Part shown: positions 16,334 through 25,142 of the stretch, in pieces
Layout: each line of letters starts with the position of its first letter
Position numbering within the stretch: position 1 is the stretch's first letter
IMG/VR virus record: IMGVR_UViG_3300045931_000121
Location: 1-42,827 of that record
Length of the DNA stretch: 42,827 nucleotides
Origin: a virus
Direction: 5' to 3' (one strand)
The notes under the pieces: model-generated
Databases searched by the model: none
Told to the model about the DNA's origin: nothing
What the model saw: the letters and a program-made list of their open reading frames with translations, nothing else
Made by a program: the position numbers and the translations under genes

Positions 16334-16869
16334 AGCTGGTCTTCTCGGCGGACGAGCGCATCTTGGAGGATATCCTTGAGGACATCGAGGAGCAGATTCA
16401 CGATGCGCAGGAAGCGGCGGTGCAGGAGGCTGCTGCCGAGTCCGTCCGGCTTGGCCGCGCGAACATTGCGGGCGCGGGCTTTACCTCTGCTCGCTGGCAG
16501 CAGGGGCTGACGTCGCGGTTCTATCCGAATCCTGGCAAGGACCCGGCCGCGCTGGTCTATCACAAGCTTCGGTTTGCCGGTGTCTTCGAGCGCGGCGTCA
16601 CCATCCAGGGCCAGCCGCTGCTGTGGCTGCCGATCGAGCGCAACCTGCCGCCGGACATTCACTCGCCGCGACAATACGGCAAGCCGCTGGTCTCGGTGAA
16701 TGTCGAAGGCAAGCCGCCGCTGCTGTTCGACAAGTTCGATCGCCTGCGCGGGCCGCTGTTCTTCGGCACCAAGTCGGTCAACATCCGTAAGCGCTTCGAT
16801 CTCTATCGCATCTTCGCTGCCGTGATGGAGCGCATGCAGCAGTTCTACGACCGCAAGATCAAAGGCTGA
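16330..16869 (+). CDS. DUF6441-like minor tail/virion protein
   Basis: A 179-residue protein beginning at a TTG that overlaps the preceding stop. A charged N-terminal helix (DERILEDILEDIEEQIHDAQEAA) leads into a conserved-looking core: SARWQQGLTSRFYPN, LVYHKLRFAGVFERGVTIQGQPLLWLP, FDKFDRLRGPLFFG. The core resembles the DUF6441 phage family found between tail chaperone and tape measure. Function is unknown; a tail-completion or neck role is possible. No good Shine-Dalgarno is visible, so translation probably depends on coupling. Confidence 0.55.
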   Translation: MKLVFSADERILEDILEDIEEQIHDAQEAAVQEAAAESVRLGRANIAGAGFTSARWQQGLTSRFYPNPGKDPAALVYHKLRFAGVFERGVTIQGQPLLWLPIERNLPPDIHSPRQYGKPLVSVNVEGKPPLLFDKFDRLRGPLFFGTKSVNIRKRFDLYRIFAAVMERMQQFYDRKIKG

Positions 16870-16872
16870 TCG

Positions 16873-19728
16873 ATGGCCAAGACCATCAGCCAACGTATTA
16901 CGCTCGAAGGCTCCGAGGACATCCGCAAGAAATTGCAGGAACTCGGCAAGGCCGGCGAGGCTGCGTTCAAGCAAATCCAGGACGCAGCGGCAAAGCCGAT
17001 TGCCGATCCGCAGCAGATGGCGCGTAGCCGGCAGGCAGTCGATCAACTCGTCGTCGCCGGTCAGCGGCTGTCGGAACAGTTTCAGGCGCTTACGGGAGAC
17101 GCGCGGCAGTTCGGTCAGGCTGGTGCACAGGCAGGCCAGCAAGCCGCAACCGGATTGAACCAGGCCAATGTGGCGGCGCAGCAGGTTGGCGCCAGCGTGC
17201 AGATGTCTGCAACGAAGTTCGGCATTCTTGCCGGCGCGGTTGCGGGCGCTACCCAGGCGGTGACGAGTAAGTTGCTTTCGGTGGCCGGTCAGCTTCAGCA
17301 GGCCTTCAGCCCGAAGGCACTGCTCAAGGGCGCGGTCGAGAGCGCAAACGTAATTTCAGATCAGGCCGACAAGGTCGGCGTCACCACTGAAAAATGGGCC
17401 GAGCTGCGTCGAGAGATTGCCGGCTCGTCGACGTCGGTCGAGGACTTCGTCAAGTCGGCCGACAAGGTTGGTGCGGCGCTGACTGCTGCAGGAACCGGCG
17501 CTATCAAGATTGGCGAGACGACTGTCACGCTGTCCAAGTTCGGCGACAACGTCGTGAAGATTTTTGGCGGCAAGGGCGAGGTCAATCAGGGCCTGTCGAA
17601 ATTCGTCGACGAGCTGACCAAGGCCGGCGTGCCGCTTAACAATCTGCTCGATGCGCTTGCGAAAGGCGACAAGCTTGCTGTGATGACAGAGATCGCAAAG
17701 GCGATCTCCCTCATGACGGATGAGACAAAAAAGGCAGCGGTTGGTGCCAAGTTCCTCGGCGATAATTGGAAGGGCGTAGTCGAGGTTCTGGTCGGCAGCA
17801 AGGACGGCATCAACGATCTGGTCGAGGCGCAGAAGGCGGCGCGCAAGGCGGCGCGCGATATGTCGGCCGACATGGTCACGCTGGGCAAGGAGGTTAAGGG
17901 TGCCTGGGACGACGTGGACCTTGCTTTCCGCGCATTACAGGATCGCATTGGCACGCTGTTCTTCTCTGGCTCGAAGGTAAAGGCCGAGTGGCTTTCGGCG
18001 CTGATCGACGGCACGCGCGAGTTGCTCGATAAGTGGCTGAAGCTTGCCGATGCCAAGCGCGAGGCGTTCCTCGAAGGGCTCGGTGATAGCCCGGCCGAGT
18101 TCTTGTTCAAGACGTTGATTGCGCTCAGCCAGCAATTGTCAAACCTCTGGAACCAAGTCCTGGTGCCGGCGGGCCAGGCGTTGAAGAATGTCTTCAGCCA
18201 GATCAGCGGTCAGTTCGAAGGCGTGAAGACGAGCCAGGTTGCGGCGTTCTTCGTGACGGCCGCTATCGCCGCCACCGGACTTGCGCTGGCACTGAAGGCA
18301 ATGGGCCTGGTGCTGGGGCCGCTGCTCGCATTGTTCTCGCCGTTCGGCGCGATCTTGCTTGTGGCAGGCGCGGCGGCGGCGCGGTTCTGGACTGTTCTGG
18401 CGGCCGGTGCGCAACGGGTTGCCGCACTGATCCCGAATTCGCTCGCGCTCATCCAGACCGCGATCCGTAACCTGTTTGCCGGCAACTTCGCCAAGGCATG
18501 GGCACAGTTTGCCGAGGGTGCTACGGCGGCGTTCGGGACACTTACGCAGGCGGCGGTTCGGGCTCAAGGTCCGATCGGTAGCATCGCGCGCGGCATGCAG
18601 CAAATTGCCAAGGACTTTCCAGCTGCAGTTAAATTGATCGTCGCTGCATTGATCGGGCTTGGCGTCGCTGCCACCGGCCTCGCCGATACTATTAATTCAA
18701 TCTTCGGCACGAAACTGACCGGCACCGATATTGCATTGATCGCGATCGTACTACAACTCACAGGTCTGTTCACAACACTAGCGTCAATTGCCACGATTGC
18801 CGGTACTGCAATCGGGGTGCTGATTGGAATATTCGGTGGGCTTGCTACAGCGATAACTCTAGGGGCTGCGGCGCTTATTACATACATGGGGTGGTGGCCG
18901 CAAGTCAGCGCGGCTGTCGTCACAGCAATCAATATAATGAAGCCCGCGTGGGATGGTTTCGTCCTGGCCTTCCAGAATGGGCTGGTAATACTAACGCCAG
19001 TGTGGAGCGGCTTCGTTACAGCATTCCAAAACGGATTGGCAATACTGAAGCCCGTATGGGACGGGTTCGTTGCGGCATTTGTGAACGGCCTCGTGATTAT
19101 TGGAAACGCGGCAGTAGCAGCGTGGCCCGTGGTCAAAGCCGGATTCGAGGCACTCATTCCTGTCATCAATGCGGTGTGGGAGGCGCTCAAGATAGGCGGC
19201 AGCATCATCGGTGAAGTAGCCAGCAACTTCCTGGCGGGCCTCGATATCATTATCGGCGGCATCCAGAACGTGATCGGTTGGCTGAAGGAGGCTTGGGAGT
19301 GGACCAAGAAAGTCTTCAGCGGGTCGCCCGAAGTAGGCGGGAGCGTCGGTGGGTTCGCCAGCGGCGGCTATGTCAACGGGCCGGGCAGCGCGACGTCGGA
19401 CTCGATCCTGGCGCGGCTGTCGAACGGCGAGTTTGTCATGTCGGCGAAAGCGGTGAAACATTTCGGTGCGGGTTTCTTCGCCGCGCTCAATTCGCTGCGC
19501 AGGCCTCCGGGGTTCGCGGCTGGCGGCCTGCTCGGGCCGAGGCCACAGGTCGCGATGCCGCGCTTTGCCGAAGGCGGGATGGCTGGCCGCGATCTCGGGA
19601 CGCTGACGCTGGCGTTCGGTGGTCAGTCGGTGCAGGTCATGGCCGCGCCGAGTGCGGTTGAACAGCTAACGCGCTTTGCCACGATATCGGGTCAGCGTCG
19701 CGCCGGGCGACGGCCGGGCTGGGCCTGA
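16873..19728 (+). CDS. Tail length tape measure protein
   Basis: A 951-residue protein, by far the largest of the tail block, setting tail length and probably helping DNA entry. The N-terminal 120 residues are helical and Gln/Ala-rich, followed by a long charged helical region. Hydrophobic segments lie at about residues 450-500 and 560-680 (GLALALKAMGLVLGPLLALF, IALIAIVLQLTGLFTTLASI). The C terminus has the common FASGGYVNGPGS and ILARLSNGEFVMSAKAVKHFG motif of phage tape measures. Codon use in 18.64-19.15 kb is more AT-rich than its flanks, suggesting a replaced segment. Confidence 0.93.
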   Translation: MAKTISQRITLEGSEDIRKKLQELGKAGEAAFKQIQDAAAKPIADPQQMARSRQAVDQLVVAGQRLSEQFQALTGDARQFGQAGAQAGQQAATGLNQANVAAQQVGASVQMSATKFGILAGAVAGATQAVTSKLLSVAGQLQQAFSPKALLKGAVESANVISDQADKVGVTTEKWAELRREIAGSSTSVEDFVKSADKVGAALTAAGTGAIKIGETTVTLSKFGDNVVKIFGGKGEVNQGLSKFVDELTKAGVPLNNLLDALAKGDKLAVMTEIAKAISLMTDETKKAAVGAKFLGDNWKGVVEVLVGSKDGINDLVEAQKAARKAARDMSADMVTLGKEVKGAWDDVDLAFRALQDRIGTLFFSGSKVKAEWLSALIDGTRELLDKWLKLADAKREAFLEGLGDSPAEFLFKTLIALSQQLSNLWNQVLVPAGQALKNVFSQISGQFEGVKTSQVAAFFVTAAIAATGLALALKAMGLVLGPLLALFSPFGAILLVAGAAAARFWTVLAAGAQRVAALIPNSLALIQTAIRNLFAGNFAKAWAQFAEGATAAFGTLTQAAVRAQGPIGSIARGMQQIAKDFPAAVKLIVAALIGLGVAATGLADTINSIFGTKLTGTDIALIAIVLQLTGLFTTLASIATIAGTAIGVLIGIFGGLATAITLGAAALITYMGWWPQVSAAVVTAINIMKPAWDGFVLAFQNGLVILTPVWSGFVTAFQNGLAILKPVWDGFVAAFVNGLVIIGNAAVAAWPVVKAGFEALIPVINAVWEALKIGGSIIGEVASNFLAGLDIIIGGIQNVIGWLKEAWEWTKKVFSGSPEVGGSVGGFASGGYVNGPGSATSDSILARLSNGEFVMSAKAVKHFGAGFFAALNSLRRPPGFAAGGLLGPRPQVAMPRFAEGGMAGRDLGTLTLAFGGQSVQVMAAPSAVEQLTRFATISGQRRAGRRPGWA
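18940..19101 (+). repeat. Three tandem 18-residue repeats in the tape measure
   Basis: Three consecutive 54-base units encode KPAWDGFVLAFQNGLVIL, TPVWSGFVTAFQNGLAIL and KPVWDGFVAAFVNGLVII. The spaced Trp and Phe residues match the 11/18-residue helical repeats seen in other tape measures. Nucleotide divergence between units shows the duplication is not very recent. Confidence 0.85.
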
Positions 19729-20108
19729 TGGCAACGCGCTGGACGCTGCTTACCATCGACGGCATCTCGTTCGAGGAATGGGCCGCGCGCTCGATCGAGA
19801 TGTCGCTTGAGCCGATCGGCCAGGCGGCCGACATGCGGCGCGACTGCCTCGGCGAGCTGGTCGACGTGGCGCTGCCGCTGTTCCGCAAATACAAAGTCTC
19901 GATTTCCTGCACCGACTTTGCCGCGCCGGAACTGACCGACGTGTGGCCCGGCAAGTTCGTTACGATCGAATGCGTGCGCGGGCTCGGCGTCACCAATGAC
20001 ACCGCTGGCGAGCAACTGGTGATCGACTGCCTGGTGACCAGTTGGAGCACGTCGGTCGAGGACCGGCTCGCTGACGTTTCGTGGCAACTCGACGCCGAGC
20101 AGGTCTGA
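19728..20108 (+). CDS. Distal tail/minor tail protein
   Basis: A 126-residue protein immediately after the tape measure (TGATG overlap). Visible strands are RWTLLTIDGISFEEW, IEMSLEPIGQAADM, VDVALPLFRKYKVSISCTDF and WPGKFVTIECVRG; the order of a small beta-barrel suggests a distal tail protein, which joins the tube to the tip. I do not recognise a named family. Synteny is the main support. Confidence 0.5.
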   Translation: MATRWTLLTIDGISFEEWAARSIEMSLEPIGQAADMRRDCLGELVDVALPLFRKYKVSISCTDFAAPELTDVWPGKFVTIECVRGLGVTNDTAGEQLVIDCLVTSWSTSVEDRLADVSWQLDAEQV

Positions 20109-22144
20109 TGCGCGGCGACATCTTCTTTGCCTGGGTCGATCCGGACGAGACCGAGTTTCTCGAGGAGCACGAACGGTATGACGAGAACGTGTTCTCGTTC
20201 CGGCTGGAGCACAACGAGGGTGACTTCGCGACGCTTGAGCTCGAAGTGCGGCGGCCGCGCAATGAGGCGGGCAACCCGGTCGGGCTGCTCGCGCCCGGCC
20301 GCAAAATATGGGCGTGGTTTGCGTTCGACTGCGGCACCGATCTCGTCAAGTTCTTCGGGCGCCTGGTTGGCGTGACGAACAACGTGCTGCCCGAGGTGGT
20401 GAGCATCCGGTTCATTGCCCGGCCGATCGATTTCGCCGACCAGAAGGCCGACCTCGCCGAGTCGCTGCGCGTGCTGCCGAACTACGATCCGATCTTCATC
20501 GACGAGTCCCGGCGGGACGATCCTGACGCGGTGCTCGAAGGCTATTCCAAGATCTGGGCGATCGATCGCGAGACGCACGAGGTGACGGTGTCGGACATCC
20601 TGATCGGCGAGGACACGTCGATCTCGCTTGGCCCGCACGAGATGGACTTCGAAGGCCTCGACATGGCGCCGGCCGGCGTGCCGCTGACGTCGGTGCATGT
20701 CAGCGCGGAGATGACCTGGACGCAGTTGGCGCGGGGTACGGTGTCGTTCACCGAGTACATCGTCAGCAACTGGCCGAACGAGGGCGAGGCCACCGGGGAT
20801 GCCGAGCTTGCCGCCAGCGGCATTATCACGTCGTGGACCTTCGGCGCCGACAACTGGCCGCAGAACGGCACGAGCCTCGGCGACGGCTGGCAGGCCGCGA
20901 ACTCATCTGCCATCGATCTGTATGACACAAACGTGCAGACCAAGTCGTCGACCGACAAGATCACTATCAAGTGGTGGGACGGCGAGACGACGACGCAGGA
21001 GTCGAGTGTCTCACAAGATTATCTGCCGATAGAGCCACCCGGTTCATATCGATTGGGCGATGTGATGACCGAGAACGAGTCGGACTCGAAGCTCGGCGAC
21101 TGGGAATTCAAGCTCTTCGGTGCAAGCCAGCCGATCGTGTCATGGTCGCGGCGCTATTCCTCGACCGACCAGGTCGTCATTCTCAAGCACACCAAGCCGA
21201 CGCTGGACGCTGCCTATGACAGCAACCGCAATCTGACCGAGCTTGTCTCGTTTGTGTTAACGGCAGACATGCAGCCGATCCTGACCGAGCCGGGCGACCA
21301 GGAGACGATGCGGATTGACAATCTGCGCTCGGTCAACCTCAGTGACCCGCTCGGCGAAGACACTGGCGGTGAGCTTCCGATCGGCGATCCGCGTCGGCGT
21401 TCGTACATCACCACCGATCGCGGCCAGCAAAGCCTGCAATACATGATGGCGGTTGCGCGTGCGCATCTGCGCAAGAAGGCGCGGGCGGTCGAGCTTACCA
21501 TCTCGCCGCGGCTCGGGCGTTTCCCCGAGATGTCGTTGCGCAAGAGCATCGAGGTGAACGACCCGCGCCTGCCGGACGGGTCGGCGTTCGGCAAGATCAT
21601 CAACTACTCGATGGCGCTCAACGGCGACGACGGCAAGCTGCAATGTCGGGTCAAGATCGGCTGTCCGATCGGGCGCGGTGGCACGGTCACCACGATTAAT
21701 GGTGACCCGGTCTATGTCGAGGAAGGCTACGTGCAGCTCGGCTATCAAGCCTACGAGGGCCGCACCATCCTGTTCGACGAGGCACTCGGCTTCACGCCGC
21801 CGGTCTTCAATCCACAAGATGACGGCATCGATTTCCTTGCAGGGCTGAAGGCCGAGGACGTGCTCGCGGAACCGTTGCAGCCGACTTACAGCACCGCCAA
21901 TCCAGCGGCGCGGACTAGCAAGCGGGCAACGGCCAGGGCGGGCGAAGACGAGAAGACATACCAGGAGCAAGCCAACGAGTACCTGCAGGCACGCGCCGAA
22001 GCCGAGAAGGCGCGGCTCGATGCCGATGCGACCAGCGTGCGCATGAAGCTCAAGTCGATGACAGCGGCATTCTCCAGTCCGTATGAGATCACGACTACCG
22101 TGATGAAGGTGCCAACCGGCTTCAATCTGGAGTCAACCGGATGA
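20108..22144 (+). CDS. Tail tip/hub protein
   Basis: A 678-residue protein. The N-terminal 300 residues look like the tail hub (gp27/gp44-like) fold: FRLEHNEGDFATLELEVRRP, WAWFAFDCGTDLVKFFGRL and VVSIRFIARPIDFADQ. The centre is beta-rich. The C terminus (about 590-660) is a helical, charged segment (YQEQANEYLQARAEAEKARL). It follows the distal tail protein and precedes smaller tip proteins, so it probably forms the trimeric hub at the base of the tail. I use the ATG at 20108, overlapping the upstream stop. Family membership is by pattern. Confidence 0.65.
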   Translation: MRGDIFFAWVDPDETEFLEEHERYDENVFSFRLEHNEGDFATLELEVRRPRNEAGNPVGLLAPGRKIWAWFAFDCGTDLVKFFGRLVGVTNNVLPEVVSIRFIARPIDFADQKADLAESLRVLPNYDPIFIDESRRDDPDAVLEGYSKIWAIDRETHEVTVSDILIGEDTSISLGPHEMDFEGLDMAPAGVPLTSVHVSAEMTWTQLARGTVSFTEYIVSNWPNEGEATGDAELAASGIITSWTFGADNWPQNGTSLGDGWQAANSSAIDLYDTNVQTKSSTDKITIKWWDGETTTQESSVSQDYLPIEPPGSYRLGDVMTENESDSKLGDWEFKLFGASQPIVSWSRRYSSTDQVVILKHTKPTLDAAYDSNRNLTELVSFVLTADMQPILTEPGDQETMRIDNLRSVNLSDPLGEDTGGELPIGDPRRRSYITTDRGQQSLQYMMAVARAHLRKKARAVELTISPRLGRFPEMSLRKSIEVNDPRLPDGSAFGKIINYSMALNGDDGKLQCRVKIGCPIGRGGTVTTINGDPVYVEEGYVQLGYQAYEGRTILFDEALGFTPPVFNPQDDGIDFLAGLKAEDVLAEPLQPTYSTANPAARTSKRATARAGEDEKTYQEQANEYLQARAEAEKARLDADATSVRMKLKSMTAAFSSPYEITTTVMKVPTGFNLESTG

Positions 22145-22647
22145 GCGACCTTACTCTCACCGTTCGTCAGGAACTGCCGTTCTCGCCGTTCCCGGTTGTA
22201 AAGCCGCCGCCAGCGCGCACGCGACCGGAAGTCGATAACACCGGGTGGGCGGTGTTCGCGGGCGGCTCGTCCGAGATCAAGGACATCAAGTATCAGTACA
22301 ACGCGAGTTTCTCGCGCTCGATGGAGCAAGAGAAGACGCGCATTTCCGATCATGTGCGGGTGAAGCAGAAGACGAAAGACCCGGCTACCGGCAAGGAAGA
22401 GGTCAACGAGGAAAACTATATCGATGTCGCGGTGCCGAAGGAAATCCAGACGGTCAATGATGCCGATGGGACGGCGAAATACTACAAGTACAACGAGCCA
22501 TATGTGTATGACGTGCCATCCAACGTCGAGCCGTTGAAGTACGACGTCAGAGAGGAGAACAAGGGTTATGTCGATCCCGACATTACCAATCCTGGCACCG
22601 TAGGCAGGGCGGCGCCGACGCGTCGCAGGAACATCCGGCGCTTTTGA
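22141..22647 (+). CDS. Hypothetical tail-tip associated protein
   Basis: A 168-residue, highly charged protein rich in Lys, Glu and Tyr (IKDIKYQYNASFSRSMEQEK, KYYKYNEPYVYDVPSNV). A proline-rich start (FSPFPVVKPPPARTRPE) and a basic C terminus (RAAPTRRRNIRRF) suggest extended segments that pack on other virion proteins. No family is recognised. It is embedded in the tail-tip operon by overlaps on both sides (ATGA, then TGATG), which makes a structural role likely. Confidence 0.5.
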   Translation: MSDLTLTVRQELPFSPFPVVKPPPARTRPEVDNTGWAVFAGGSSEIKDIKYQYNASFSRSMEQEKTRISDHVRVKQKTKDPATGKEEVNEENYIDVAVPKEIQTVNDADGTAKYYKYNEPYVYDVPSNVEPLKYDVREENKGYVDPDITNPGTVGRAAPTRRRNIRRF

Positions 22648-23456
22648 TGACCATCACCTATCGCACCGCAGGACCCTGGGGGCCGGGCCAGGGCGCCGAT
22701 CTGACGGCCGCGCAGGTCGACACCAATTTTTATGACCTGCTGCAGCAGATCGACATCATCAACGAGGATATGGCGGGCGGCGTTCTGATCGATGCCGCCG
22801 ATCCGGTTGACGTCTCGGCTGCATTCTTCAAGTTCAATTTCACCGATGGCTCACAGTCCGAGCCGATCCTGCTTCCAGTCGCGACGTTCACCCCGGCGGG
22901 CGAGTGGACTAACAGCACGCCATACGCGCGTTACAACGTCGTCACGGCGCGCAAGTTCGGTACGTTCCTGGTGCTCAAGGACCACGTCACGCCAGCGCCG
23001 CCGGCGACGTTCGATCCGAATGCCACCCAAGACGGCCAGCCGCTCTATCAACTGCTCGCGCCTTATCTCGACGTCTACTACGATATTGCGATCTCGGTGC
23101 CTGGACCGGTGCAGCGCGGCGCTGGCGAGCTGCTGGCACAAGTGCCGGTCGCACGCGCGTTCCATGTGCTGACCGGCGCCGGTGATGCGTTCGCCTACCT
23201 CGATACGGCGATTGGCGACGTCACCGCCGGCAACAACATCGTGATCGCGATCGAGCGCAACCGCGAGGAGATCGGAACGATCACATTCATTGCCGGCGAC
23301 GACGATACGGCTGGTGGACAGCCGGCGGCGATCGACTGGCCGGCCGATGTCTATTTCGTGCAGGGCGACATTATCAGTTTCCGTACGGTGGCGTCGGACG
23401 ACGCGACGGCGTCGGATCTGGCTATAGCCATTCCAGGCGTGCGCGATGACATCTAA
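22647..23456 (+). CDS. Tail-tip/fibre-attachment protein
   Basis: About 269 residues. Its start (GPWGPGQGADLTAAQVDTNF, then YDLLQQI) is a common opening of phage fibre-attachment proteins. The middle has an aromatic carbohydrate-binding-like motif (TPAGEWTNSTPYARYNVV) and the C-terminal half a beta domain (VPVARAFHVLTGAGDAFAYL). It likely links receptor-binding proteins to the tail hub. ATG 22647 overlaps the upstream stop. No named family assigned. Confidence 0.55.
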   Translation: MTITYRTAGPWGPGQGADLTAAQVDTNFYDLLQQIDIINEDMAGGVLIDAADPVDVSAAFFKFNFTDGSQSEPILLPVATFTPAGEWTNSTPYARYNVVTARKFGTFLVLKDHVTPAPPATFDPNATQDGQPLYQLLAPYLDVYYDIAISVPGPVQRGAGELLAQVPVARAFHVLTGAGDAFAYLDTAIGDVTAGNNIVIAIERNREEIGTITFIAGDDDTAGGQPAAIDWPADVYFVQGDIISFRTVASDDATASDLAIAIPGVRDDI

Positions 23457-23622
23457 GCCCCCGCCGGTTCGTCGGGTGCCGACCAAGGCTGCGGCCGAGC
23501 CGCGCGCTGATGGTGGCGGTGGTTCTGTGACCGTGGTGTTCACCTATGGTCCATTGAACCGCATCATCAATGTTCACTGGACCGGCGGGTTGGCCGTCGA
23601 GTTCTTCGACAGGGAAACATGA
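23446..23622 (+). CDS. Small hypothetical protein in the tail-tip operon
   Basis: A 58-residue frame that bridges an otherwise empty 160-base gap. It starts at an ATG inside the end of the previous gene and ends in an ATGA overlap with the next, so both junctions match the local style. The N-terminal half is proline/basic (KPPPVRRVPTKAAAEPRADG). The C-terminal half is a predicted beta hairpin (SVTVVFTYGPLNRIINVHW, then AVEFFD). Similar 50-70-residue genes occur at this place in related phage tails. Function unknown. Confidence 0.65.
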   Translation: MTSKPPPVRRVPTKAAAEPRADGGGGSVTVVFTYGPLNRIINVHWTGGLAVEFFDRET

Positions 23623-25142
23623 GCTATCTTGTCCTGTCCAATGGCATCCCGGATTTTTCCAAGGCCGTGATCTCGCTCTGGTTCAGGGTGCCGCAAGCCA
23701 CCATCGATGCGGCCACGGCAGCTTATTCGGAGGCCATCACGCCGAGGCCACGCTTCAACGGCATCATTCCGCTGATCGTGTTCGGCCCGTCGTTCAAGAC
23801 CAAACGGTTTCATTTTCCGATGGTGCTGTTGGGTGGCGGCTACACCGAAGTGTTTCAGACATATACGACCCGCTGCCAGTACGAAACCACAGGAACCTCG
23901 CTTGTCCAATACAGCGGATCGCAGTGGAAGTTCACCGGCGAGGAATATGACGATATCGACCCATCGTATATCGGCATCGATTGCTCGAGGGCCTGGGATG
24001 TGGACAAGCCGCTGTTGTCCGTCAACATTCAAATGCAGGACTTCGCGACATTGAAAGGAGCATGGCCTATCGCAACAAAAACGACCGGACCAGACACATT
24101 GATCAGGCAAGGCAAACCAAACCCATATTCCGGGTGCACCATTCCGCCGACGAAGCCGAACGGCAGTCTTGTGCCGACAAGAGATGTCACGTTTACGACT
24201 GCGTACGGAAGCGGCGCGTCTGTGGTCATGGGGGCAAGGCCCGAGGTGTTCCGAACCCTCAATGCGCGGCCCGGACAGCTTGCGTTCCAGGAGATCGACA
24301 CGCAGCCCGACACGCCGCTGGGACAAGAGGTGACGCCGGATAAGTGGCATCATCTGCTGTTGTCGCTTGATTTTAGTTTGGACTGCACGACGCAGGGACT
24401 CAGGTTGCCTTCGGGCAGTCCGATCCCGCCGCAGGGTACGCAAGGAGCACGCACCACAAGCGCGTGCAAGATGTGGCTGGCCTATGACGACGTCAATCTG
24501 GTCGAGAAAAATCTGTCCTGCTACTGGCCGACCGGCCACAGTGATCCGAATTTCCTGCTGACACAGAACGCCTACTACATAGCGTCAAGCAGGACCTTTC
24601 CAACCAGCCAAACCAGTGACGATGATTTTGGCAACTTGATTACGGTTACCAACACATATGATGTCCCGAGTTGCGATTACGTTCCGGCTCAGATACCGGC
24701 CAGCGCCTATCCGCTCGGGTTGCCTGGCACGAATGTGTATTCGAGCAAGGTTCTCAATTGCGAGATGGCCGAGCTGCAGATCTTCACCGGCGTGACGCTG
24801 GAAACCGGCAACGTCAACAATCGCCGGGCCTTCATCGCCGCAGAGAAGAAAGCGGACGACACGCCGACCGGCTTCCTGGTTCCTGCCAAGCCGGAAAGCG
24901 CCGAGCGGTTGATGGGGAAGCGGCCGGCAATCCTGCTGCATGGACAGGATAACTGGATCAAGGGCAAGAACACCGGGTCGCTGGGGAAGGATGGCGCCGG
25001 CGAGATCATTCCATCCGGCCAGTTCCATCCCACCGGCCGGATCGTGAAATATAAACCCGACCCGAAGATCACCGCCGGGGCCGCAGCCGCGATGATGTCG
25101 CCTCGTATCGAGATGACGGCCGATGTTCGTCAGTCTGGTTAG
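23619..25142 (+). CDS. Large tail-tip protein with lectin-like region
   Basis: A 507-residue protein of unknown family. Its first 40 residues (LVLSNGIPDFSKAVISLWFR) and the block PDKWHHLLLSLDFSLDC match strand pairs of the concanavalin/LamG jelly roll, which suggests a glycan-binding fold interrupted by long loops with several cysteines (TRCQYET, IDCSRAW, NPYSGCTI, TSACKMWL). The block AELQIFTGVTLETGNVNNRR also fits. Residues 460-507 are Gly/Pro-rich. It probably forms part of the adsorption apparatus. It overlaps the next gene by 20 bases. Confidence 0.55.
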   Translation: MSYLVLSNGIPDFSKAVISLWFRVPQATIDAATAAYSEAITPRPRFNGIIPLIVFGPSFKTKRFHFPMVLLGGGYTEVFQTYTTRCQYETTGTSLVQYSGSQWKFTGEEYDDIDPSYIGIDCSRAWDVDKPLLSVNIQMQDFATLKGAWPIATKTTGPDTLIRQGKPNPYSGCTIPPTKPNGSLVPTRDVTFTTAYGSGASVVMGARPEVFRTLNARPGQLAFQEIDTQPDTPLGQEVTPDKWHHLLLSLDFSLDCTTQGLRLPSGSPIPPQGTQGARTTSACKMWLAYDDVNLVEKNLSCYWPTGHSDPNFLLTQNAYYIASSRTFPTSQTSDDDFGNLITVTNTYDVPSCDYVPAQIPASAYPLGLPGTNVYSSKVLNCEMAELQIFTGVTLETGNVNNRRAFIAAEKKADDTPTGFLVPAKPESAERLMGKRPAILLHGQDNWIKGKNTGSLGKDGAGEIIPSGQFHPTGRIVKYKPDPKITAGAAAAMMSPRIEMTADVRQSG

